From positions 52,353,762 to 52,417,761 of the forward strand of contig NC_053042.1 in the NCBI RefSeq assembly GCF_003473485.1: DNA of 64,000 bases. The letters are read 5' to 3'. Source of the DNA: Medicago truncatula (Eukaryota > Streptophyta > Magnoliopsida > Fabales > Fabaceae). Both the position numbers and the translations under genes were made by a program. Below are positions 1 through 11,597 of the stretch, in pieces (position 1 is the first letter of the stretch; every line of letters starts with the position of its first letter). Under the pieces are notes generated by a model. That model saw only the letters and a list, made by a program, of their open reading frames with translations. It did no database searches and was not told the origin of the DNA.

Positions 1-225
1 CCCTTATTTTAATAAAAAAGTTATAGATGTGAGGGGAGAGTGTTGCCCATAAATATGGTCGTAAACTCTTATTTTATTTTTGGTCAAAAAGTGTTGCCCA
101 TAAAATACTTGTTAATTGACAAAATATTAAAATATTGCATTGAGAGTCGTGTGTTTATTAATTTTTAAAAAGTTCAATTTTGAGATTCTTGTTTGCTTAG
201 TTCAGTTACTACTCATAATGCATAT

Positions 226-626
226 GTCAAATGTAATTAAAAGTCTTTAAGTTTTTCGTTTTTTCTAAAATGGTCATTTAAGTTTCAAACAAGTCCTTTT
301 AATTTTTGAATCGTTTCAAACAAGTCCTATTGTAGATAGCATAGTTGGTGATTGCTTCCTTGAACTCATCTTTGGTACCAAATCTGACTCCTAACATCCA
401 CTTAAAATTAGTCATCTTTTTAGGCATGACAAATAATGGATAATGTTCTTTGTTGCTATCATCTGAATCATCACCATCATCCTCTAAATGGACTTGTTTG
501 AAACGATTCAAAAACTAAAAGGACTTGTTTGGAACTTTTGAAACATAAAGGGCTTGTTTGGGTTGAAACTTAAAGGACCACAATAGAAAAAAACGAAAAA
601 CTTAAAGACCTTTAGATGCATTTGAC
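226..626. mobile_element. Foldback element carrying a Mutator-transposase exon fragment
   Basis: The ends are an imperfect inverted repeat of roughly 100-140 bp: gtcaaatg at 226-233 answers catttgac at 619-626, and the 'aagtctttaagtttttcg' block recurs inverted at the right end. Between the arms, on the minus strand (about 299-511), a short reading frame contains EHYPLF followed by WMLGVRFGTKDEFKEAI. This resembles the N-terminal MuDR-type domain of plant MULE transposases. Both ends of that frame run into the repeat arms, so it is a captured fragment and not a gene. I could not fix a target-site duplication. Confidence 0.6.
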
Positions 627-918
627 CTAATAAATAATATATATAAATTCGAGGTTAAAACTCCAGCTAAAAATAAAATTAAAAAATTCTTAAAAGTTAA
701 AGAAGATTTTGTTTTGAAGACAAAATTTCAAAAAAAAATTCTTTTCAATATACTCCATAAGTTTGAGTACACCAGAACAAGACAAGACATTTCTCAATAA
801 TTGTCTTAATAGTACACCATATATAACACAAAATAAAGAATTCAATAAAGACAAAATACGACAAAAGTGGTCACGATTATTTATGTGATGATAACAATCT
901 TGTTGAATGATGACCACA

Positions 919-2364
919 TCAATTATTACTATCAATTGCAGTGACAAGAATTTCATCAACGAATCTTTGTATATTCCTGTCAGAAGAGCCACCATCAGCC
1001 ACCGCCTCCCTCGCCGCATGTTTCAGCTCCAACGCATTTTTCTTAAACACTTCAGACCTTTCTCCTCCAACAATTTCTTCAATGGCTCTTTCAACTTCAT
1101 CACTTTCAACAAACCCATCATTGTCCTGTTTCAACCGGATCCCCATACGAAAAACATCAGAAACAAGTGTTGCATTTGTTGGTTGATCAGTCCATTGTGG
1201 ATAACCAATCATAGGTACTCCTGCAGTTATAGCTTCCAATGTAGAATTCCATCCACAGTGTGTTAAGAAACACGCTATTGCAGGATGAACCAAAACCTTA
1301 GTTTGTGGACACCATGTAACAACCAATCCTTTCTCTTTTGTTTCTTCTAAGAATTTTTCAGACAGCTGAACTTTTTCAGCCCCAATATCATTACTCTTCA
1401 TCACCCAGAGAAAATATTTGTTACTGTTTTTCAATGCACTTGCTATGCTTTGCATTTGTTTTTCTGATAAAAAAATGAGACTTCCGAATGAAATATATAT
1501 AACTGAAGATGGTAGCTTTTGGTTAAGCCATTCCATGCAAGAATCTTGGGGAGTCCACATTTCAATTCCAACGTCTTGTTTTTGATCTTGACCTAGTAAT
1601 GAAGGTGGAACTAATGGGCCTACAGGTGTAATTGGGAAAATCTCAGCCATTGAATCAATGACATCTTTTTCCAATTCGTAGAAAGAATTTGCTAATACCC
1701 ATTTCAGTTTCTTCATGTCTTGGAACATTTCAGCTAAAACATCGGACATGGTTTTTATAGGATTTGATGGAAGAATAAAAGATGGAAGGTCTTGTGGTTT
1801 CAGCAATGGAAGACCGGGTAATTCCACGTCGATTTCGGGGTTTTCTAGGGTTGGAAACTGGTTGAGTTCGTTGTAGAAACGATAGTATATGGAGTAAAGG
1901 GTACAAGGTTGAATCCAAAGACAAGCACATGGGATATTCAATTCATAAGCCACGTTTGCTACCCAAGGAACAAAAGGGTTATTGATAATGCAAGCTAATT
2001 TTTTGGAAGGGTTGTTGATGAAATTGTTATTGATGAGATTTGTGAGGCTAATGGGACCGAATTTGGCTATGAGTTCCATGTATTCATCAGGGCTTTTATG
2101 GCCTTGAGATATGTCGAAGCCGTCGGAGAAAAACAGGACGTTGATTCCATTGGTGGAGTAAGAGGTTGGGACGGTGTCTGTGTCGGTGGTGGTTGATTTG
2201 AAGACACGGTGGTAAACTAATTCAGTGGTGGCAAGTGTGACATTAAGGCCTTTGGTTAATAGGGATTTGCCTAGTCTAAGTAAAGGGTTTATGTGACCTT
2301 GAGCTGAAAACGCAACCAATAGGACATGAATTTCTGGTTTGATTTCTGTGTCTTCTGAAGACAT
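919..2364 (-). CDS. UDP-glycosyltransferase, group-L UGT84-like
   Basis: Intact single-exon family-1 glycosyltransferase of 481 residues, the usual length. It should transfer glucose from UDP-glucose to a small acceptor in the cytosol. The catalytic His is H24 in AQGHINPLLRLG. The PSPG donor-binding box spans about 351-394, starting WCPQ, with HCGWNS at 369-374 and ending DQ at 393-394. The IINNPFVPW segment (126-134) has Asn-Asn-Pro where many UGTs have the His-activating Asp; this, together with LWIQPC, YYRFYNELNQFP and LPGLPLL, is the pattern of UGT84 enzymes. Known UGT84 members make glucose esters of auxin, benzoates, hydroxycinnamates or gallate, so an acid acceptor is likely but the substrate cannot be read from sequence. 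The minus-strand TATA (2453-2460) lies about 90 bp before the ATG. UGT75/74 would be the alternative subfamily. Confidence 0.9.
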   Translation of the reverse strand: MSSEDTEIKPEIHVLLVAFSAQGHINPLLRLGKSLLTKGLNVTLATTELVYHRVFKSTTTDTDTVPTSYSTNGINVLFFSDGFDISQGHKSPDEYMELIAKFGPISLTNLINNNFINNPSKKLACIINNPFVPWVANVAYELNIPCACLWIQPCTLYSIYYRFYNELNQFPTLENPEIDVELPGLPLLKPQDLPSFILPSNPIKTMSDVLAEMFQDMKKLKWVLANSFYELEKDVIDSMAEIFPITPVGPLVPPSLLGQDQKQDVGIEMWTPQDSCMEWLNQKLPSSVIYISFGSLIFLSEKQMQSIASALKNSNKYFLWVMKSNDIGAEKVQLSEKFLEETKEKGLVVTWCPQTKVLVHPAIACFLTHCGWNSTLEAITAGVPMIGYPQWTDQPTNATLVSDVFRMGIRLKQDNDGFVESDEVERAIEEIVGGERSEVFKKNALELKHAAREAVADGGSSDRNIQRFVDEILVTAIDSNN

Positions 2365-2452
2365 GGTTGGTTGAAGAATTGTTTGAATTATGAAAAGTGA
2401 AGGAAGTGAATTTGGATCAGATTAATGTTTGATTTTGTGTGGTTTAGTTTTT

Positions 2453-2460
2453 CTTTTATA
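2453..2460 (-). promoter_or_regulatory. TATA box of the UGT gene
   Basis: The minus strand reads tataaaag about 90 bp upstream of the UGT start codon, a normal spacing for a plant core promoter with a short leader. Confidence 0.55.
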
Positions 2461-2464
2461 AAGT

Positions 2465-4260
2465 GGTATAAACTAGGATAGGAGGGAATCCTTGGAGCCT
2501 TGTAACATACAGACAGATAGACACGGTCCAGTGATTCGTATGGGATTACGTTGGCATTTGGCAAGGATGATTTTGGACACTAATGAATTACTTGCTCAAT
2601 GCTCATTTCCTTTTTTATTTATAGTTTTTAAAGAAAAAATCGTTAATATTTAATTCGTATAGAGAATTAACCATTTACTAAAAATATATATATAAGACTA
2701 ACCAAATATTTAAGTTTATACATTTCAAGGTGTTTTATTTTTGGCACATCTTTAACTCGCGATTACATTTAAATGTCTTACCCATTTTCGTGATAACGTT
2801 ACTATGTTTGATGGATTACATTTCAAACGTTTTACCATATTTATCAAACAGCGCCAGACATGTTTGGTTGTTTTGTGGTAACATTTTGAAATTCATAGTG
2901 TATTCGTAATATTTTTTACCATTTTAATCAAAGATACTAGACGTATTTTTCTACCACGCGTTGATTGTCTTTTATAATAACACTACCAAGGTTGCAACTA
3001 TATGTACATGAATATTTCCTTAAAAAAAAATGTACATGAATATTGTTCGTTTAACCATTAAACATTGATTTCGTTTTTAAACTATTACTTTCTCGTCAAT
3101 TTAGTCCATAAATCATTCAGATCAACTCAAAGGATCTTAAATTATGAAAAGTGCATCAATTAAGTTTTTTTATTTTAGGAAGTTAAACTAGTCCGTTTAA
3201 AATGACAACGGAGAAGAATCAAACTTGAGTCCTTAGAGAGGAACACACTCTAAAGTCTCAGATTAATACCACTAAACCAACCCAATTAATTTAGTCGATA
3301 AATTATGTAAAATAATCAATTTGGCCAATTGAGGGACTAAATATTTGGATGGAGTAATAGTTTAAGGACCTCGCAGTTGATTTTACTAGTTTATAGAGTA
3401 CATGAAAGAGTGATTGATTATAAATTAAATTGATTGTTTGTTCTTCTACAATATTTGATTATACATTTACTTTTGCATCTAAATCGTATCTTGGATGATT
3501 TTTTTTTTTGGTACAATCTTGGATGATTGTTAAAGCATATAAATCTAGATGAATTTGATATTACAATCTTTTAATAATTATATAATTTTATTCATTACAT
3601 ATTTTACAAAAACAATAATTGCTTGTGATGCACATGTTTCCTAAAAATGCATGTGATATTCGCTTGACAAAAAAAATAAAAATAATAATAGCAACAAAAA
3701 AAGTCGTTATATGGCAACGTGCGGATAGTATATGTTTGGATATAGTTCAATTGATGAAACGTGCGGCAACAATTCACAATAACGTAGAAGCTTCAAATTC
3801 CAGTTTCATAACTTTCACAATTGGAGTGCTTTTAAATATGATATGGCAACGTGATGTGGTTTGAAAACTCACATCCAAATCTTAGGTGTTACAACGTACG
3901 GAGAACATCGTTGGAATTCCAATAAAAAACCCTGAAGATCACACTGAAGCTTCAAGGACATGAAACTCCAATAAACTGTCAACTACATGTTCATTAATGC
4001 GCACATGCAAACGACAAAATGGTGAGTAATTGAAATTATGAAGGACAAAACATAGGTAATTGAGACACCGATTATAGTATCATATTACTAGCTCCATGTC
4101 CATGAGGATCTTGATTAGATGAGGATGAACGCCTCATTCCTGCCGGTGACCCTATATCTGAAACCTTAAAAAATATAAAATGATCTCAAACAGAAAGTCA
4201 GAAATACTAATACAAAAGTTCGGTAATTAAGAAAACTCTGCTATAATGGAAAGTTGGTAA
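2465..4260. other. Intergenic, no supported gene
   Basis: AT-rich spacer between the UGT gene and the NRT2 fragment. A degenerate inverted repeat is visible around 3055-3380 (a 'taaaccattaaa...' arm and an 'agtaatagtttaagg' arm), probably an old foldback element. A short open frame at 3619-3864 (+) has no recognisable domain and I do not call it. Confidence 0.4.
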
Positions 4261-4269
4261 TATAAAATA

Positions 4270-4651
4270 TAGTTTAAATTACATTAGTGATCCTTTTAAG
4301 TTATTTAATTATAACAAGTTGGTCATTTAAATTATTTTCATATCAGTTACGTCCTTTAAGTTATTTAAAGGCAACAAGTTAGTCCTTTAAATTGTTTTTG
4401 TACCACCTAGGTCCTTTGAGTTATTCAATTGCAACTTTTAAATGCTGAATAACTTAAATTTTTAAGATTTGAAATTTCCCAAATTGTTATAGTTAAACAA
4501 CTTAAAAGGGCCTAAGTGGTATGGAAAAAACAAAGACTAATTTGTAAGAATTAAATAACATAAACTCGTAAAGGACCTAAGTGGTACTAAAAAAACTTAA
4601 AACCAACTTGTTAAAATTAACTAACTTAAAGACCTCTGATGTAATTTAGCT
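4270..4651. mobile_element. Non-autonomous Mutator-type element, 382 bp
   Basis: The terminal inverted repeats (tagtttaaattacattag on the left, gatgtaatttagct on the right) are flanked by a perfect 9-bp direct repeat TATAAAATA at 4261-4269 and 4652-4660. Nine-base target duplications are the mark of Mutator-like transposition. No coding capacity. Confidence 0.75.
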
Positions 4652-5038
4652 TATAAAATACCATCAGCCATTCACAATCCTACCCCATCAGTTCAAATAA
4701 AAACTACAACTTAGAAGCATCAAAGTTGTGTGTAACTATGATTCAAGTTGTGTGTTATGATCTAGATTCATATTATTATCCAAGTGGGGAGAATATCTTA
4801 TGTTTTTCTCCCTTGACTTTTCAATTACTTTTGGCTCCTTGACACACGTGAATTTCATATTGTATAAAAATGTACTTGACAAAGTTACTGACATCTGAAT
4901 ATATTTCAGTTAATAGCAAGCAAGCATATCTATTTCACCTAATTTTCCTACAAAAGGATCATACTAAAATCAGAATATGAAGTGGAAAACTACGGCCTAA
5001 CAAAAAGATGGGGAAGAGTCTTCTAGGACAAAAAACCC

Positions 5039-5322
5039 CTAAAAATCAGCAGCTGCAGTCTCGTCAACAAGTCCAATATTACCCCAACCAGCAGCAGTCC
5101 CATTAACAAGTCCAATAATCTTCCTATTAAACATACTCATCCAATATTGGTAAGAAACAAAAGTTGCCAAAGAGAAACCAATCATGAACCTAACTGCTAT
5201 ACATCCAGAAGCATGCTTACCAAAAAAATAACAAAATCCAGAAGCATCATTCACAAATGACATACGGAGCACAGATGGCATAAAGAGCATTATAAGAAAA
5301 ACACCACCATACAGAACCCCAT
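5039..5322 (-). pseudogene. NRT2 high-affinity nitrate transporter fragment
   Basis: One frame reads, in order, [39 protein letters not shown] and [15 protein letters not shown]. These are the consecutive membrane segments around the nitrate/nitrite-porter signature of NRT2 proteins, which are about 500 residues long. Only some 90 residues survive. An in-frame stop lies immediately upstream, an unrelated insertion (YFFGKHASG) interrupts the alignment, and the GLVNGTAAG stretch is followed by a degraded second copy ([11 protein letters not shown]) before the stop. I found no other NRT2 exon nearby. It is a dead, partly rearranged fragment, perhaps brought in by a transposon. Confidence 0.8.
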
Positions 5323-5329
5323 CTCACTC

Positions 5330-6000
5330 TTAATTAAACTACACAGACATATAAAAAACAAGAATACACAGCAAGGACTCGCAAACAAAATTGTGCTTCT
5401 TGTAGTTGAAGTGTAGAAACAATGGACACATCCACTAAACAAGTCATAACTCATAAGTGCTTCCTGTAAAGTTTAAGTTGTCCAGGTTTGACTTTGTTAT
5501 TTGGCTAGCAATGTAAAAAGCCATTGCTGCATAACATGACTGCAATTGACAGAGGAGCAACACATCAAGAAGGGGAGGCAGCACAAGGACTGCTCTCACG
5601 GTGGCGCGGAGATGGAAGAGGTGTTGTTGCGTGGAGGAGCAACAAACCAGTTCAACCGACCCGCCACCTGTCGGAACCACCGATCAAACAGACGGAGATG
5701 GGCGTATAGTTCCAATACCCACCCTTACCCATATGCCAGATGGAATATCTTAATCGCTAAGCTTCTCCCTAATCACAAGTCAAACAATTACTGCATTGCT
5801 GACTATTCCTTGTGCAACTTAGCTGCCTTTTAACCAATTAATGTTAATAAACAAAATCTTCAAAAAGATCATTTGGATCTAAGTGCTTTATAATGAAAAA
5901 CAGAAAAGCAAACACTTTCTAAATCATTTAAGGATAATTTTTGCTTAACTTGTGCACAAGACATGATAGATAAACTAGTACTTACATATTTTGTACGTTA
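5330..6000. other. Intergenic, no supported gene
   Basis: Overlapping open frames on both strands at 5444-5833 are low-complexity and share no family motif I know. A short GC-richer patch at about 5560-5700 may be a captured exon. Nothing is called. Confidence 0.35.
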
Positions 6001-7425
6001 TCAATAAACTGAAAGTTGACATGTTGCAGAGGCCCTTGGACATGAGGATAATTCCCTTTCTATTTGAGGTTGGTCCTTGTCGCTCCATATTGTCATAGTT
6101 TGTAAAACTTTTGCATTATTTAGAATATATCTTGCTAACATAATATTATGCTGTAGGTCACTAAAGGTAAAGTCCCGAATAGTGCAGGTTCTAAGAGATA
6201 ATTGAAGGCATTGTGGAGGGAACTTAGGGTCCACCCAACTTTCTTGTTCTTGTCCTTCAATGTGCTCATCCCACCAACTGTGTGTCTTCTGTTAATAATT
6301 CACAAAACAAATTAAACATAAGGTATTAATTTTTTTAAAAAAGAAACATAAAGGTATGTTAAGAAAAGATAAACTAAATACAATTCTTAAAAAGAACAAA
6401 CCTGATAAAGCTCGAGATTTTGAAGTTTAGGGCAGTGGTGGAGCGCTTGTAATACCGAATCCCAAATATTGTTGATCACCAAGTGAGTCAAATTATGGTA
6501 GGTAGCAAAATCATACGGAGTATACATCTAAATTATTTAGAAAGGCAAAATCAGAAATCATAACTAAAACAAAATGAATCACATTTTTCCTATGCATCAT
6601 ATATCATCATATTAATAATCAAACGAACCTCCATTAGTTGTATTTTTAGAAATTCCAAATGAAAAAGTGCTTCCAACGGAAAATAACAACTGTCAGTAAT
6701 ATATGCTCTAATCAACTTGCTTAAGTTTAACCTCTGAATCACTTGACAGAAACTTTCTTCCCACACGTCATTGTAGACGAATAAATTGAATGCCTTGAAA
6801 TCCTCAAGAATTGGACATCCAGCAAGCAGCAACAACATATCTCGATAATTGTCAAAATTAATGCGTTTCAAATGAAGCGTTTTCAGTGAGGGAAATCCAA
6901 ATTGAACAGAAGAAACACAAAAGCCCTCTACACGGAACCAACTAAGCTTTAGAACCTCTAGGGTTTTACAGCTAAATATGCTATGGGGTAATCTCGGGGG
7001 TACATCAGCATCAACCAGACCATTGAGCATATTGAGAAGAAGATGGAGATGCTGAACTTTGAGTTTAACAACAAGATTAACAAATGTGGTGAGATTTGGA
7101 AAGCTATGAAAGTAAGCATGACTGCGGTTAGCATATTCAATGTCGAGGTAGAAACTATTGATTGAGCGAGAACCAGCAATGTCTCGAGAAACAAAGACGG
7201 AATTGACTAACTGATTGAAGTGGAGAATGGATTCTATGTTTCCCAATTTGATGTTGGTGAAGTCAAGAAAAGGAATAGAGCACCATAGATGAATCCACCT
7301 CTTTGAAAGAACTCCAGTGATAACGGCGTCTTTGGTAGGATTGAAAGAGAGAATGTGGCGAAGGATATCATCTGATAAACTGCTTAGCCTGTCCTCCGAT
7401 GCCAACGAGTCAACGACATTGTTTT
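6001..7425 (-). CDS. F-box/LRR/FBD protein, start codon unclear
   Basis: Member of the large plant F-box-FBD family, which act as SCF ubiquitin-ligase adaptors. Coding exons on the minus strand: 7425-6629, 6527-6402, 6288-6001; all junctions are GT-AG and in phase. The F-box is at the start (EDRLSSLSDDILRHILSF, then VLSKRWIHLWCSIPFLDF), followed by leucine-rich segments (LEVLKLSWFRV, LKTLHLKRINF, NLTHLVINN, HCPKLQNLELYQ) and a C-terminal FBD region (WVDPKFPPQCL onward). From the F-box the product is about 400 residues, normal for the family. Oddity: the frame is open back to the acceptor near 7425 (NNVVDSLASEDRL, a typical family N-terminus) but contains no ATG. The only nearby ATG (about 7412) is in another frame and stops at once. 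The probable leader exon ends at donor 7708 and also has no ATG. It may be start-less, use an unseen exon, or be a recent pseudogene. Confidence 0.8.
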
Positions 7426-7707
7426 CTGCCGGAGTTCAGAAGTTAGAACGAAAAACTATTAGTTCAGATTGAATATCAGTTTTAGATTATCGAAGCCAAA
7501 AAAAAAGTATTATTATGCATCACATGATTGCTCAAACCTAAACCCTAAATTAAACGATTAAACTGCAACAGAAATGTTGAAATCAGAAATCAGTGGAAGG
7601 AAAAAAAACCAAAAATCAATTCGAAGAACAATCAATGTTGAAATCAGAAATTCAAACACCAAGAAATCAATTAAAATGGAAAAAATAACAGGATGCTAAA
7701 CACTCAC

Positions 7708-7800
7708 CAAAAGGAAGAGGAAGCGGGGGAACTGAGAGCGAAGAACTGCGTGGAGTGGAGAAACGAAATGAAATGAAGAAGGTGAAATAGGAAATGAGTG
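7708..7800 (-). other. Probable 5' leader exon of the F-box gene
   Basis: On the minus strand a CT-rich leader ends ccttttg|gtgagtg, a strong donor at 7708/7707, matched by the acceptor ccggcag near 7426. It contains no ATG. A Mutator-type element begins at 7827, so the promoter of this gene has probably been displaced or replaced. Confidence 0.5.
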
Positions 7801-7826
7801 GTGTTCAGGGTTTTAGTTTTTCTTTT

Positions 7827-9055
7827 GGCTTAATTATATAATTGGTGGCTTAAATAATTATGAGATTTCGATTTCATCCTCTTATTAATTTTCGCTCCAT
7901 TTAAGTTATCTCCATCCCCCATTTAAATTCATTCCGTCAGATTTTAATAAAAACACATCTTCTTTATTCATAAACTTCATCCTTAAATCCAAAAAATTTA
8001 TCATCTTCATAACCAAATCCAGAAAAATTAATAAAATTCATAACAAAATTCAAAAAAAAAAACTCAAAATCTTCATCATCATCATCCAAAATTAACACAC
8101 AAATTTCTAAAGAAAAGAAGGGAGTTATCAAAAAATTAATATTAACAAATCCGGATCCGGTTGTTGAAGGTTGGACACTCCCTTCATCATCATCATAATA
8201 CAAAGTTAGAAACCCTAATCTTAAATTCGTTATAGTGGAACATTTGCCTTCAACAATGGTTTATCGGGAAGATTCTCGTTCCAATCCAAATTGTTTTCCA
8301 TTACCAAAAACCCATTAATATCATTCATCTATTTCTTTAAAATCACAGCGAAACATAGGAAGATCCATGTGAACAAGAAGATTTAGTATCTTCGATGAAG
8401 ATAACGGTAGTTGCACTTTCACCGAAAGATCCACCTGTGTATCGAAAAGTCTCACCGATTCCGTCATCGACCTCCGTCTCGGCAAACTTGCTTCCAAGAA
8501 TAACAAATATGGAAAATCATCAACTTCTGAACAAGAGCTTCAAAATCTTTCTCAAGCTTTTAGTGAATATGCTTATTCAGCTTGTAGCAGTGATATCTCC
8601 GGTGAGCTTGGAGGGGACAAAGAAGGTCGATTGAAGAAGGGGAAATTGGAAATCTAAGATTTTCCCCTTTTCTAATTATTTATATTTAATTTAATTAAAT
8701 ATCTTTTTTTAATTTTAACATACAAAATTTAATTAAATTTGTGTTAATTTTGGATGATAATGATAAAGATAATATTTTGGGTTTTTTTTTTAGCTCAAGA
8801 TTTTTTTTTTTTTAGTTTTGTGATGAAGTTTATAAATTTTGTTGGGCTTTGCTACGAAGATGATGAGTTTTTTAGGTCTGATGATGAATTTGATGAATGA
8901 GGAAGATGAATGTTAACATTTTTTATTAAAATATGACGGAATGGATTTAAGTGGTGGACGGAGATAACTTAAATGACCAAAATGGAGCGAAAATTAATAA
9001 AGGGACCAAATCGAAATCTCATAATTATTTAAGGAACCAATTATATAATAAAGCC
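7827..9055. mobile_element. Pack-MULE-like element, 1.23 kb, with captured exon-like sequence
   Basis: Inverted termini (ggcttaattatataattgg on the left; its complement with one change on the right) extend into arms of about 250-300 bp. The element is flanked by a perfect 9-bp duplication TTTTCTTTT at 7818-7826 and 9056-9064, which indicates Mutator-type insertion. The interior (about 8370-8657, +) has an open frame with coding-like composition, including STCVSKSLTDSVIDLRLG and SEYAYSACSSDISGEL. That looks like a fragment of a host protein, possibly a U-box/ARM protein, although I am not sure of the donor. No transposase is present. Confidence 0.75.
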
Positions 9056-9069
9056 TTTTCTTTTTAACC

Positions 9070-10200
9070 AAATATTTATATTTATATTTTGGCCCTTTTA
9101 TTTTACTTTATAATTTTTTTTAGGGGTACAAAATATTTTGTATATTTGTTTTTTTTAATTAAATGTTATTTTCACTTTCTAACAAACCAAATAATAGACT
9201 TTCTCTCAAAAAAAAAAAAAACAAACCAAATAATAGACTTATTTTGTGTACAAATATTAGACTCTTTAAAACAATTATGTATATTTTTTTAGAAATAATG
9301 AAAATATAAAATAACTAGTTAAATCATTCCTTATATGAAAGAAATGTTTTTTTAAAATATTTATAAAGAAAATGTCAAAAGAACTAGCATTTCATTTTTA
9401 AAATATCACACTTTTCCTATTAACAAGCTAAAAATAAACACCACTTTTGTGGAAAAAAAAAAACACCACTTAAAAAAAAAATTAACATATTTTTTGTGTA
9501 AAAAAATATAATGTTAATTCACATAGCTGACACCTATTACGATACTATGCATCGTCAAAGGTAAACCCTACACAAGTTGAACCAACAAGTGACATTCGTA
9601 AAATCAAACAAATAAGAGCACCTAGTGTGCCAACTCCATTAAACACTAATATAATTATTTATTGATTAAACTAAGACTTAATACCCAATTTGCACGTTAA
9701 AATTCAAGTAAATAATACTTGGATAATTCTCATTTTAAGAGTTATTAACATACACTTAAATTAGAACAGTGATATATGAACATCCATTTGAAGATAACTT
9801 TGTTTTTCTCATTTTTTATTGGTCAAAAACAATGGAGTGAGAAAAAGAAAGAGAAATGAAAAGAATATAATGTAAGCATGAGAAAAATAATTATCAAAAA
9901 ATTGTCATAAAATGATTGTACAAATATCATTTCTCTTTAAACTATTACCCATACTCAAGTGATGACAGAAAAAACACAGAAAACACAAGTATTCAAAATC
10001 AGATTGAAATAAAAAATTGGCACAACCTTGTAATTAATCTTTCAAATCTTTCTTACTAGTGAGTGTGTGACACCTTCATGCAACAACCAGAATCATCCCC
10101 AAGAATCCACAAAACTGAACCAATTAACTTGATACGTTATCATTCTATCCCACAATTCAAAGTCAAAATTCAAAGGTTTGTTAGGAGAGAGTTGTTTTTC
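9070..10200. other. AT-rich intergenic, no supported gene
   Basis: Long A/T runs and a short tandem duplication (aacaaaccaaataatagact, twice near 9180-9240). The stretch around 9780-9960 is an inverted, diverged relative of 20470-20630 (tctctctttctttttctcactccattgttttt type). No gene is seen. Confidence 0.35.
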
Positions 10201-10249
10201 TTATTAACGTAACTGAGGCTACATACACGTTATGGACAGTAGAAATTCT

Positions 10250-11080
10250 CAATTTAAAGGTAATATTGAGATTTGGAGGTATGTATGATTTTGATTATTG
10301 AAAATTAAATAGCATGTACAATGCAATATTTAAATAGGGGCATATATCATACCCCATTTTTTACAAAGATATTAATAGTAATATATAAATAGATTTGGAG
10401 AGTGTGATTTGACCTCGCCATGGAGTAATAAAATGTTTTTATTTATTTTTTATTTTTTTTTATAAGTAAGGAGTAATAAAATGTTGATTTAAATATGCTT
10501 TTATCCTTCAAAATATAACACCTTTTGTTTTTAATTCCTTTAATTTTATTCTCAAAATGAATATTACCATGATCAATTTCAATATAAACAATTTTTGTTA
10601 GACCTAAAACAAAAGATCAACGATCAAAAAAAAAAAATTGTATATTTATAATAACCAAAAACATTTATTTACCGAGTCTATATAAAAGCAAAAGAATCGT
10701 ATACTCGCATTAACATAAATCAATTGATAAGAAACTAGCATTCCACTTTTAGCTAAGGGAAATTACTTTAGCTAACCAGTTACTTCTGCAATCAAATTAA
10801 GTCCCGTGAGTGATAGTGTAACTTAAATTGGAATTTTCAAACAAACTCCATTAATCAGGAAGATAGTGACATTCATATTAGAAGTACTTGCTTTAAAAAT
10901 AGAAATTTTTAAGTGAATAGGTGTGCGAACCGGTCCACATTCATCTTAGGCATTGCTGAGGAGGGAAATTAATGCACTATCAACCAAATTTACACTGTAT
11001 ACATTTTCCAGTAACATGCATGAACTAGCTAAGTCATTTTTCCTTTCTTAATACTACATCATGCCACTAGTTTGGTCAAT
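10250..11080 (-). pseudogene. Promoter-only relic of a PIP-type peptide gene
   Basis: This stretch is a diverged copy of 15455-16095, the upstream region of the minus-strand peptide gene at 15.2 kb. Shared blocks include ggaggtatgtatgatttt, gtgacattcatattagaagt, cacattcatcttag and tgtatacattttccagtaa. The TATA of the 15.5-kb copy (tatttata on +) has become tatttaaata here. Below about 10250, where the coding region should start, no SGPS-type motif or signal peptide can be found in any frame. The gene body has been lost or replaced while its upstream region remains. Confidence 0.55.
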
Positions 11081-11408
11081 AAGCAAATGAAACATACATG
11101 AATTACAATACGTAGCTTCGAATGTCTCTATTTTCTACTTGCTCTCAATATTCCGTCTTATATTGCATGGCTCTTTATTAGAAATACATGAATGAATCTA
11201 AGACATACTTTATTAGAAATATCACTTTCACAAGTATCATTTTTTTTCAAATCAAAAAACGTGCCTTGTGTACTTTCTTGCAAAGGTAGAGTTGAGTCAC
11301 CTCAATATTTTTTTAGTGTCACATGGTTTTAAAATTTATAGAGCATGGACAAAAATTTTATAGCAAATTCACATGTAACATATATATATTCTTTCAAAAA
11401 CAAATGTG

Positions 11409-11410
<2 letters not shown>

Positions 11411-11462
<52 letters not shown>
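11411..11462. repeat. (CA)n(TA)n microsatellite
   Basis: Compound dinucleotide repeat: about nine CA units followed by about fifteen TA units. It sits about 140 bp upstream of the TATA box of the broken peptide copy. Confidence 0.9.
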
Positions 11463-11466
<4 letters not shown>

Positions 11467-11597
11467 ATAAATCAATATAAATTATTTGAATTTGCCCAAA
11501 ATTTTGTTTTTTTAAGTGGGTTGGGCTTAGTATAAAGAAAGTATCGATTGAGTTCGGGCGAGTATCCGAGGTCGCCAGGTGGTGTCTCCACCACTGC

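Noticed and set aside
690..1266. Open frames around the 3' end of the UGT gene on both strands
   Set aside because: They are antisense or out-of-frame shadows of the glucosyltransferase and its 3' flank, with no domain.
3619..3864. 81-codon open frame on +
   Set aside because: Low-complexity Lys/Ile start, no motif, AT-rich composition as in the surroundings.
5444..5833. Three overlapping open frames near the NRT2 fragment
   Set aside because: They overlap in several frames, none has a recognisable domain or splice support.
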